DNA of 19,712 nt from Bacteroidetes bacterium UBA3022 (GTDB lineage Bacteria > Bacteroidota > Bacteroidia > Chitinophagales > BACL12): positions 1 to 19,712 of the forward strand of contig DDYY01000051.1 of assembly GCA_002346225.1 (NCBI GenBank). The letters run 5' to 3'. A model generated the notes under the pieces. It was not told the DNA's origin and made no database searches. It worked only from the letters and a program-made list of their open reading frames with translations. The translations under genes were made by a program, and so were the position numbers. Numbering within the stretch: the first letter of the stretch is position 1; each line of letters begins with the position of its first letter. Of the stretch, positions 1-6,434 are shown one piece after another.

Positions 1-46
1 CGAAAGCGCGCAATAGCGATTTCAACGTAAACTGTAGTGTAAGGGC

Positions 47-74
47 AAAAAAAAACCGCCTGCAGAACAGGCGG
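47..74 (-). terminator. Intrinsic terminator of the RRM gene
   Basis: Read on the minus strand, a 7-bp perfect stem (CCGCCTG/CAGGCGG, positions 74-68 and 62-56) with a 5-nt loop is followed by nine T residues (55-47). It lies 32 nt past the stop of the RRM protein and is a textbook Rho-independent terminator. Confidence 0.93.
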
Positions 75-106
75 GTTGGGGTTTCAATGATATGGTCAAA
101 TAACCA

Positions 107-397
107 TCAGAAGCGGCGACGATCACCGTAGCCACTGCCACCACCGCGATTGTTATCACGTGGCTGCGATTCCTTAACGACGATGGTTCTACCATCCATC
201 TCGGTGTCGTTTAAGCCATCGATGGCATTGCGTGCTTCATCATCATTTGGCATTTCAACGAATCCAAAACCTTTTGACCGGTTTTCGATTTTGTCGTAAA
301 TGATCTTGGCTGAGCTTACCTCGCCAAATTGCTCGAAACGGGTACGCAGAGTATCCTCGTTCGTGTTGTAAGAAAGTTTTGCTACAAAAATGTTCAT
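107..397 (-). CDS. Small RNA-binding protein with one RRM domain
   Basis: A 96-residue protein that is almost entirely one RNA recognition motif. RNP2 is seen as IFVAKL (residues 3-8) and RNP1 as KGFGFVEM (about 42-49), followed by a short Gly/Arg-rich tail (GGGSGYGDRRRF) of the kind seen in cyanobacterial and Bacteroidota Rbp proteins. It is expected to bind single-stranded RNA in the cytoplasm, as a chaperone or post-transcriptional regulator. The gene is a single unit with its own promoter near 494-501 and a strong terminator at 47-74. There is no Shine-Dalgarno sequence directly before its ATG. Instead, eight U residues precede the start codon and the ATG overlaps the stop of an upstream 23-codon frame, so translational coupling or autoregulation is possible (inference). 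Confidence 0.93.
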   Translation of the reverse strand: MNIFVAKLSYNTNEDTLRTRFEQFGEVSSAKIIYDKIENRSKGFGFVEMPNDDEARNAIDGLNDTEMDGRTIVVKESQPRDNNRGGGSGYGDRRRF

Positions 398-465
398 AAA
401 AAAAATGGATTAAAATGAGATCCGGTTTTCAGGAAGGTTCCGTGTTGTATGAACAGGATACACAT
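394..465 (-). CDS. Putative 23-residue leader ORF upstream of the RRM gene
   Basis: On the minus strand an ATG at 465-463 is preceded by AAGGAG (476-471) at 5-nt spacing. It opens a 23-codon frame whose TGA stop (396-394) overlaps the ATG of the RRM gene in an ATGA arrangement. The encoded peptide begins MCILFIQHG and ends with a hydrophobic NPFFL. A promoter -7 motif at 494-501 would place transcription start roughly 20 nt upstream of this ATG. What I see is the SD, the frame and the overlap. That it is translated and controls the RRM gene is inference. A chance ORF in a structured leader is the alternative. Confidence 0.4.
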   Translation of the reverse strand: MCILFIQHGTFLKTGSHFNPFFL

Positions 466-493
466 CCAGACTCCTTAGCTCAAAAATTATACA

Positions 494-501
494 CAAAGAT
501 A
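494..501 (-). promoter_or_regulatory. Bacteroidota -7 promoter element for the RRM gene
   Basis: The minus strand reads TATCTTTG, matching TAnnTTTG. A TTG lies 16 bp upstream (520-518), a plausible -33 element. Transcription would begin near 488, giving a leader of about 90 nt that holds the putative leader ORF. Confidence 0.7.
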
Positions 502-569
502 CAGATATTTACAATTCCAAACGACCGGGGCGATTAATTGCCGATAATTTCTAACAAAATCGTCATTTT

Positions 570-986
570 TTATCCCCAGGCACCGATAATGGCTCCTGCT
601 ATGGCGCAGAAAAAAACCTGATAAAGGGCATCTATCAACCAAAGCATCAACGATTTGCGCTGATAGAAGTAATTGATGGCCAGAGTGGTGGCAGAAAAGA
701 ATAGGCCAATCATAAGTCCTGTTTTAAGCCCCAGCTCCAGATTGCCGTCAGCGCCGTAAATGGCCTGCTGCAGGATAGCATTCCCCAAAGCCATGATAAT
801 CATCATAACAAGACTGCCGCCCATCACCAAGGGCATATTAGCCTGGCGGAGGTATTCATCGGTGAATCCCAGCTCATTCTGCCAGCGCTTGGCAAACATG
901 ACAGGACTGTACCAGATGGCACCCAATGCAAAACTTGCCACACCTGCGACAAGCACTGCTAAGTAATTGATGTGATTAAAATCCAT
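570..986 (-). CDS. DUF1761 family integral membrane protein
   Basis: A 138-residue protein with four predicted membrane segments (about residues 8-30, 54-76, 85-106 and 113-136). The N-terminal signature GAIWYSPVMFAKRW (about 22-35) after the first helix identifies the DUF1761 family of small bacterial membrane proteins, whose function is unknown. The length is normal for the family. It lies 38 nt downstream of the five-gene lipoprotein operon on the same strand with no obvious terminator or promoter in the gap, so it could be read through from that operon. The family is widespread without such neighbours, so a functional link is unproven. Confidence 0.85.
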   Translation of the reverse strand: MDFNHINYLAVLVAGVASFALGAIWYSPVMFAKRWQNELGFTDEYLRQANMPLVMGGSLVMMIIMALGNAILQQAIYGADGNLELGLKTGLMIGLFFSATTLAINYFYQRKSLMLWLIDALYQVFFCAIAGAIIGAWG

Positions 987-1024
987 GGTGGTTGTATTGA
1001 TAGGTTAAAAAACAAGGAACATGT

Positions 1025-1486
1025 TTAAGGCACTACGGTGATGAATGGTGTAACCACGATATCGCTGTATTGACCGGCGCGATCGCGAATGAATACCTGG
1101 AATTGCACCTGTTCTTCCGATGCATCCGGGTCCACCAGTATGGTGCGGTCCAGCACTACCCGCAGTACACCCTGAATAGCTACCGAACTGCCTTCAGGAG
1201 CCAGCATCGGGACAAAAAAGTCTTCCACAGTAAATATCCGGGTGTCGACCACGAAGAGAGAATTGCTGTCGGGATTGCTGAAACCCAGGTCGCCATTACC
1301 ATCCTGATAGAATAGTTCCAGCACAATGGAGTCTTCAAATGCAGTCACTACCTGCGGCGAAATAGAACGCACTTCAATACTGGGAATATGGCTGATGGGG
1401 TCGTTGACTACCGGCGCATCTTCTTTACAGGAGGACAATGCCAGTCCTGTCAGGATGAAAATGTATATGTTTCGCAGCTGCCTCAT
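1025..1486 (-). CDS. Small exported lipoprotein, last gene of the DUF1501 operon
   Basis: A 153-residue protein with a lipoprotein signal (MRQLRNIYIFILTGLALSSC, lipidated Cys20) and no Lys/Arg-rich remainder. The mature part is beta-rich and carries the segment ELFYQDGNGDLG, an acidic D-G-N-G-D turn common in Bacteroidota cell-surface lipoproteins that may bind Ca2+ (inference). The C-terminal part (VVLDRTILVDPD...QFQVFIRDRAGQYSD) looks like an immunoglobulin-like beta-sandwich edge. The start overlaps the stop of the preceding CX4CH lipoprotein by 4 nt (ATGA), so the two are translationally coupled. I do not recognise a named family, and the function is unknown beyond being an envelope component of this operon. 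Confidence 0.8.
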   Translation of the reverse strand: MRQLRNIYIFILTGLALSSCKEDAPVVNDPISHIPSIEVRSISPQVVTAFEDSIVLELFYQDGNGDLGFSNPDSNSLFVVDTRIFTVEDFFVPMLAPEGSSVAIQGVLRVVLDRTILVDPDASEEQVQFQVFIRDRAGQYSDIVVTPFITVVP

Positions 1487-2454
1487 TCCACATAAAATGA
1501 AAACAGGGTGATCCAGTACAATGGTGAACCCTGGTTAGGAATTTCTGTCGGTTGGTCATGGTCGGCATCCTTGACGTAAAAGCGGAGAAAATAAAAGGTC
1601 TCCGGGTCATAATCGCCGGTATTAAATGTAAAGTGCTGGTAATAGGGAATCGGTATCAATGGATCCCAGTAAAGTGGTCCCATAAATGGCGTAGCTGCAG
1701 GCTCCACTTCCATGTCGTACTCCACCGGATCTGTAAAGAAGAAGGGTTCTTTGGATATGCGGGCTTTGTTGTAAGTCAGGTTGTAACTCGGCATGAAGGT
1801 GCCGAATTCATCTGTATCGTAAACGCCAAACCAAATCTCTACTTCCGTATCGGGTGGCAACGCTATGGGCGACATAAGGTCTGCCCGGTTCTCGTCCAGT
1901 CGGATGCCACTGGTATCGTTTTCATAGGCTAAAAAACCATAGGTCACAGGTTGATAATTGGGAAGGATAGGGGAGATACCCATCACATCCGGCGCACCGT
2001 CCAGAATCCACTGCGTGATTTTTGCGCGTTCATGCGGGTACAATGTGTCGTAGAGAGGCATCCTTCCAAGAATTTCATCGTCAGTAGTGATGCGCTCATG
2101 CAGCCAGGACAGCGCAGTATCACCCGGAACAACGCGATAGGTAAAGGTTCCTGCCAGATCGTTCTTTACTACCGGGGCGTACAACAAGGTGTTGTAACTG
2201 CTCTGTATGGTGCGGAAATCTGGTTCAAAGTTGCCATCGTGACAACCGGGAACGGCACATGTCGGCTTTAGGATATAGGTATGCAAACCCAGGAAACTCG
2301 ATGAGTCGATTTCAATAGTCTCCAGCACTTCCTCTGAAAAGGTGAGGGTATCAAACGGATTGAACGGCAAGTCGGGTTCGTTGCGCACCACCTCCTTTTT
2401 GCACGATACCGCCACAAGCAAAGAAACTATAGTTAATATATAAATTCTTTTCAT
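1483..2454 (-). CDS. Lipoprotein with a cytochrome-c-like CX4CH domain (PSCyt1-like)
   Basis: A 323-residue lipoprotein: signal MKRIYILTIVSLLVAVSC with lipidated Cys18. Residues 55-155 look like the cytochrome-c-like module often labelled 'planctomycete cytochrome c'. It has a CAVPGCH site (Cys66, Cys71, His72), a VVPGDTALSWLHERI segment, a possible distal ligand in GRMPL (Met132), and the closing helix ITQWILDGA (146-154). The spacing is CX4CH rather than CXXCH, so covalent haem binding is uncertain. Residues 160-323 are a beta-rich C-terminal domain (IWFGVYDTDEFG, YFLRFYVKDADHDQ) that I do not recognise. It lies 9 nt after the DUF1501 gene and overlaps the following lipoprotein. Context and export suggest a periplasmic or surface redox or binding role (inference). 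Confidence 0.82.
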   Translation of the reverse strand: MKRIYILTIVSLLVAVSCKKEVVRNEPDLPFNPFDTLTFSEEVLETIEIDSSSFLGLHTYILKPTCAVPGCHDGNFEPDFRTIQSSYNTLLYAPVVKNDLAGTFTYRVVPGDTALSWLHERITTDDEILGRMPLYDTLYPHERAKITQWILDGAPDVMGISPILPNYQPVTYGFLAYENDTSGIRLDENRADLMSPIALPPDTEVEIWFGVYDTDEFGTFMPSYNLTYNKARISKEPFFFTDPVEYDMEVEPAATPFMGPLYWDPLIPIPYYQHFTFNTGDYDPETFYFLRFYVKDADHDQPTEIPNQGSPLYWITLFSFYVE

Positions 2455-2463
2455 GATTGATGT

Positions 2464-3792
2464 TTAGGTAAATGCCCCCTCCAGCACGTTGCCCGGCAGC
2501 AGGAAAGGAGGAATACTATCCTTGAATCCGAGAATATGCGCAATGGTGGGTACTACATCGATGGATTCACCCACCGGATCATCATCGTCACCAATGGTAA
2601 TACCCTGGTTCACGACACCTGCCGGTCCTGCGATAAGGCAGAATATATCCCTGGAATTCTCATCGCTGGTATGATCGTAAGCAAATAAGCCATTGGCATC
2701 GAGGATAGAGTTGGGCTCGGCATTGCGACCGTGTTCCGGCACGCAAATCATGATGGTATCATTGGCCAGCTCCGGATGACTTTGAATCTTGTCCCATAAC
2801 CAGCCGATACCATAATCTGCCTTGTGCAATAATCCCATATAACTGCTGAAGTCGCTGTGGCAAATATCCAGGTTGGTTGTATTGATAACCGTCAACTCCG
2901 GTGTAAAGTGATCCAGCACCTTCCATGCCGCTGCTACGTTGATGAGGTCGCCGGTCAGTTGCTCAAAACCGACACCCGGCGGCAACGGATACTCCACAGG
3001 TATGGAACCATTCAGAATATTGATAATGAATTCCTGTATAGCGGCATTATCGGAGGCAGTGTTGACTACTCCCGGAATATCAGTGACGGACCGGTCGAAA
3101 TGCTGGTCGAGAAAAGTCCTTAAAGTTTGTAGTCTGGTGAGTTCTTCCGGATGCAGGGTATTGATGGTGCTGAAATAGTCGTAACCTACCGCGCCGAAAG
3201 TAGTGAGCGGACTCATGAAATTGGCACCATACATGGCACCGTAATCGGGATGGCGGCTGTAATTCAAAGCAGGATAGGGGCCTAAATCCAAAGACAACCA
3301 CCAGGCGTTCATGGCATTCCTGGCGGGCTCTGAATGTTTGCGGTAGTATTCGAATACGGTGGGAAATTCAGGATTGATATTCAGGTTCAGACTGGTTTCC
3401 GTATACTGCCCGGTCAACACCACCGAATGACCATTGAAATGACCTGTCGGGCCTTCGGCATAGCGCATGTGCTTATACAGCGTGCCCTTGGTACTCAGGG
3501 GCGTGGGCAGTACTGGATCCCACGGACTGTAAACCAGCGATGATGCAGGAGGCGCGCCTGTCAGCATGTTGTTCATGACATTTCCGCCCGGTCCTGCGCC
3601 CTGGCTCAGCAAATAGCGCTGCTGCACACTCTCCTGGTTGCGGATACCTCCGCCAAAAACCACCAGCACAACATGGTTAGCGAGTCTGGTTCCCGAGGCT
3701 GCAAACAATCGGCCGGAGGGCAGGATATAAGGTACGCCTATTATCCCCGCCGCAGCCAAACCTGCCTTTTTGATGAAAGTTCTTCTTTTCAT
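2464..3792 (-). CDS. Tat-exported DUF1501 family protein (alkaline phosphatase superfamily)
   Basis: A 442-residue protein. The N-terminus MKRRTFIKKAGLAAAGIIG is a twin-arginine (Tat) signal, so it is exported folded. The rest matches the DUF1501 group of the sulfatase/alkaline-phosphatase superfamily: an N-terminal strand plus glycine loop (HVVLVVFGGG, about 40-49), a conserved GHFNGHSVVLTGQYT segment (about 117-131), a Leu/Ile-rich core, and a C-terminal metal-site-like VPEHGRN (about 350), then DVVPTIAHILGF, the usual 'target domain' helix of sulfatases. No enzymatic activity has been established for DUF1501. In Planctomycetes these genes sit beside DUF1549/DUF1553/PSCyt1 proteins. Here the partners are the DUF4214-like lipoproteins and the CX4CH lipoprotein. 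The start codon overlaps the preceding stop by one base (TAATG). Confidence 0.86.
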   Translation of the reverse strand: MKRRTFIKKAGLAAAGIIGVPYILPSGRLFAASGTRLANHVVLVVFGGGIRNQESVQQRYLLSQGAGPGGNVMNNMLTGAPPASSLVYSPWDPVLPTPLSTKGTLYKHMRYAEGPTGHFNGHSVVLTGQYTETSLNLNINPEFPTVFEYYRKHSEPARNAMNAWWLSLDLGPYPALNYSRHPDYGAMYGANFMSPLTTFGAVGYDYFSTINTLHPEELTRLQTLRTFLDQHFDRSVTDIPGVVNTASDNAAIQEFIINILNGSIPVEYPLPPGVGFEQLTGDLINVAAAWKVLDHFTPELTVINTTNLDICHSDFSSYMGLLHKADYGIGWLWDKIQSHPELANDTIMICVPEHGRNAEPNSILDANGLFAYDHTSDENSRDIFCLIAGPAGVVNQGITIGDDDDPVGESIDVVPTIAHILGFKDSIPPFLLPGNVLEGAFT

Positions 3793-4319
3793 TAATAGAA
3801 CTGGTATTCGTTACTTAAAAGGAAGGCGCGGTACACATCTACCGCCGACATTTCCGTATCGCTTTCAATCAGCTCCCGCAATCCATAGGCTTCGTATTCT
3901 GTAGGATAACGCAAATAGAACCGCAGATAGGTAGTGGTAATGAACTCTGACACATCAGAACGCATAGCCACATCATCGGGAATATTGATCAATACCAGTG
4001 GGTCTTCGAGCATAGCATTGATGATCATTTCGTTGACCAGACCCTTATCGCCGATAGATTGCCGGTACAAAACCAGGTTATCGAGAATATTCGATGGTAT
4101 GCTGGAGAAATACAGATTGCTGTATACACTGGAAATGAACTGCAAAGGGGTTTTTAAACGGTCCTTTTCCAACGCATTTTCATAGATGGCAACAGTATCT
4201 ACCTGATAGATGATATTGTCGTACACCACCTGCTGTATGATTTCCTTCTTGCAGGAAAACAAGCCGGTCAGTACCAGCAGACATACTATGCCAATTTTAG
4301 AAACCCGCATATTCTTCAC
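3792..4319 (-). CDS. Lipoprotein with two DUF4214-like helical modules
   Basis: A 175-residue lipoprotein with signal sequence ending FSC (lipidated Cys23). After a linker it has two helical modules, residues 58-113 and 124-175. The second reads FITTTYLRFYLRYPTEYEAY ... AFLLSNEYQFY, matching the plan [Y-x2-L/F-x-G/R-R-x-P-T ... L-x-S-x-E-Y] seen in the protein encoded just upstream. The module resembles DUF4214 helical repeats and more loosely DUF1549. It overlaps the upstream gene by 23 nt and the downstream DUF1501 gene by 1 nt, so co-translation is very likely. Function is unknown. It may be an envelope-anchored partner of the DUF1501 protein (inference). Confidence 0.78.
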   Translation of the reverse strand: MKNMRVSKIGIVCLLVLTGLFSCKKEIIQQVVYDNIIYQVDTVAIYENALEKDRLKTPLQFISSVYSNLYFSSIPSNILDNLVLYRQSIGDKGLVNEMIINAMLEDPLVLINIPDDVAMRSDVSEFITTTYLRFYLRYPTEYEAYGLRELIESDTEMSAVDVYRAFLLSNEYQFY

Positions 4320-5208
4320 TTTGTAGGATCAATCGTTTGACTTCGTTGAAGTGATTGCTTTCCATCATCATATTGGTATATAAATTCATTTCATATGAAT
4401 CCGGGTCGCGTGCCAGCAAAGTTGTGAAGGCTTCAAAAACCTGGCCCTGGTAGAATTCCGGATGGGTGGTGGCAATGGCAATAAAATCTTCCTTGGAGGA
4501 GCCATCTATCAGAAACAACTGACTGGAGGCTCCGTCTACCATGCGTATGCCATCGTCCAGCTCCTCATCGGTCGGTGCGCGACCAAACAGGTTTTCGAAA
4601 CAGGCAATCACAAAGTTGAGCGTACCCATGTTCACCTCATCATAAAAGGCATTGTAGATAAACCTAGCCATGTACTCGTCTATCCCGATAGTACCATTGT
4701 ACAAATCGACGGGAGCTGTCAGCAGTTGCTGCAATTTATAGATTTCATATTCCCAGAACGGATTGGTCAACGTATCTCCGCCGAGGTTATTCAGTTCTAT
4801 AAAATACTCATATAATTCAATCTTATAAATGACAGTAATGCTGTCTACATCCACCAGCATCTTTTGATTGGTGAGCACATTGATGTTCTTGTAGTACTCA
4901 TAGCTTTCCATCATCTGCTCAATCAACACACCGCGTGCTTCTTCAGTAATACCATTATCCCGCAGAAAATCACGATCAGCTGCCAGTTCACCCTCGGTGG
5001 GCGCCCGACCATATAAATCAATATAGATGTTGTTGAGGTAATTGTTGAGTTGTAACGTGCTGACGTTATTGTTTTCAGGCGGCGTATTGTTGTCTATGAT
5101 GAGGTTTTCATGGACAATACTGTCCTTTTCACAACCGCTGCTCCATACTGCTGCAAACGCCAGTAGCAAAAGGACATAGTATTGCTGAAAAATGATAGGT
5201 TGCCGCAT
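4297..5208 (-). CDS. Lipoprotein with three DUF4214-like helical modules, first gene of operon
   Basis: A 303-residue lipoprotein: signal MRQPIIFQQYYVLLLLAFAA then SSGC with lipidated Cys26, followed by an Asn/Pro-rich linker (about 36-50). Three related helical modules follow: 55-107 (IYIDLYGRAPTEGEL ... QMMESYEYYKN), 197-255 (CFENLFGRAPTDEEL ... ATTHPEFYQG) and 256-303 (FTTLLARDPDSYEM ... LILQSEEYAGF). The recurring GRxPTxxEL and terminal S-x-E-[YF] are the signature parts of DUF4214-type modules, and also recall the LDLxGLPPT motif of planctomycete DUF1549. The region 110-195 between modules 1 and 2 is helical and tyrosine-rich. As first gene of the operon it probably encodes a scaffold or adhesin-like component (inference). 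Confidence 0.78.
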   Translation of the reverse strand: MRQPIIFQQYYVLLLLAFAAVWSSGCEKDSIVHENLIIDNNTPPENNNVSTLQLNNYLNNIYIDLYGRAPTEGELAADRDFLRDNGITEEARGVLIEQMMESYEYYKNINVLTNQKMLVDVDSITVIYKIELYEYFIELNNLGGDTLTNPFWEYEIYKLQQLLTAPVDLYNGTIGIDEYMARFIYNAFYDEVNMGTLNFVIACFENLFGRAPTDEELDDGIRMVDGASSQLFLIDGSSKEDFIAIATTHPEFYQGQVFEAFTTLLARDPDSYEMNLYTNMMMESNHFNEVKRLILQSEEYAGF

Positions 5209-5333
5209 GCCTGTGTTTTCATTAGACGCCTAAAGCTGCCAAAGGTTACCCTAATGGCAATATGAAAATAGGTAATTACCCCTAATAATCCAATTGCCTT
5301 TAACGTATCTTTGCCGGCTGTTATTGAAGAATT
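5209..5333. promoter_or_regulatory. Divergent promoter region between the lipoprotein operon and ychF
   Basis: A 125-bp divergent intergenic region. On the plus strand TATCTTTG at 5306-5313 is a perfect -7 element that places the ychF transcript start near 5320, 14 nt before its ATG. On the minus strand AACCTTTG (5247-5240) is one mismatch from TAnnTTTG and could serve the lipoprotein operon. Neither has a convincing -33 element at the expected distance. Confidence 0.55.
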
Positions 5334-6431
5334 ATGGGTTTACAATGTGGAATAGTAGGATTGCCCAATGTAGGGAAATCGACTTTGTTTAATGCACTCA
5401 GCAACGCCAAAGCACAGGCGGCCAATTTCCCCTTCTGTACGATTGAACCGAATGTAGGAGTCGTTACGGTACCGGATCAACGCTTGAACAAGCTCGCAGA
5501 ACTGGTTCAACCTCAAAACCTTGTACCTACCAATGTGGAGTTTGTAGACATCGCCGGATTGGTGAAGGGCGCGAGCAAAGGCGAAGGTCTGGGCAATAAA
5601 TTCCTGGCAAATATCCGCGAAACAGATGCCATCATTCACGTGGTGCGCTGCTTCGAGAACGATAATATCGTACACGTCGATGGCAGCGTCAACCCGGTAC
5701 GCGACAAGGAAATCATTGACTTTGAGCTGCAACTGAAAGACCTCGAAACCCTTGAAACCAGAATCAGCAAGCAGGTACGTGCTGCCAATACCGGAGATAA
5801 AGAAGCTAAAAAAGCTGTTGAGCTGATGCAGGCCTGCAAGGCGCAACTCGAAAAAGGCAAAAGCGTGAGAAGCCTGGCCACAGATGAAGAAACCCGTAAA
5901 GCCATCGATGCATTGTTCCTGCTCACCTCCAAGCCTGTAATCTACGTGGCCAATGTGGAAGAGTCTGCAGTCCTGACCGGCAATCAGCATGTAGAAGCAT
6001 TAAAAGCCGCTGTGGCCGACGAAAACGCAGAAGTAATAGTTGTTTCAGCTGCCATCGAAGCGGAAATCGCTCAACTGGAGACCTTCGAAGACCGGCAGAT
6101 GTTTCTGGAAGAAATCGGACTGGAGGAGTCCGGACTCAACCGCCTCATCCATGCCGCTTACCATATCCTTGACCTCATAACCTACTTTACTGCCGGGGAG
6201 AAAGAAGTGCGTGCCTGGACCATCCACAGAGGATTCAAGGCACCGCAGGCTGCAGGTGTCATCCACACCGATTTTGAAAAAGGATTTATCCGTGCAGAGG
6301 TGATTGCCTACAACGACTACATCCAGTACGGTTCAGAAGCCGCTTGCCGCGAAGCCGGAAAGCTGCGCGTGGAAGGGAAGGAGTACATCGTGCACGACGG
6401 CGATGTGATGCACTTCCGTTTCAATGTGTAA
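5334..6431 (+). CDS. ychF: Redox-regulated ATPase YchF (Obg-family P-loop protein)
   Basis: A 365-residue protein, the usual YchF/EngD length. Walker A/G1 is GLPNVGKS (residues 9-16), G3 is DIAG (72-75), and the G4 position is NVEE (207-210) rather than NKxD, the feature that gives YchF proteins ATP over GTP preference. A coiled-coil insertion occupies about 130-200 and the C-terminal TGS domain begins near 285 (LITYFTAGEKEVRAWTIHRG). It acts in the cytoplasm with ribosomes and in stress responses. It is a single-gene unit behind a -7 element at 5306. Its stop lies 3 nt from the end of the convergent carboxylase gene. Confidence 0.97.
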   Translation: MGLQCGIVGLPNVGKSTLFNALSNAKAQAANFPFCTIEPNVGVVTVPDQRLNKLAELVQPQNLVPTNVEFVDIAGLVKGASKGEGLGNKFLANIRETDAIIHVVRCFENDNIVHVDGSVNPVRDKEIIDFELQLKDLETLETRISKQVRAANTGDKEAKKAVELMQACKAQLEKGKSVRSLATDEETRKAIDALFLLTSKPVIYVANVEESAVLTGNQHVEALKAAVADENAEVIVVSAAIEAEIAQLETFEDRQMFLEEIGLEESGLNRLIHAAYHILDLITYFTAGEKEVRAWTIHRGFKAPQAAGVIHTDFEKGFIRAEVIAYNDYIQYGSEAACREAGKLRVEGKEYIVHDGDVMHFRFNV

Positions 6432-6434
6432 CTG

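Noticed and set aside
5294..5313. A TTG about 9 bp upstream of several -7 elements (also near 8097 and 15157) as a shared promoter motif
   Set aside because: The spacing differs between sites, other good -7 elements lack it, and TTG is common in AT-rich DNA, so I treat it as chance.
5340..5990. A 216-codon minus-strand frame within ychF
   Set aside because: Antisense shadow of a highly conserved gene, with no motif or signal of its own.
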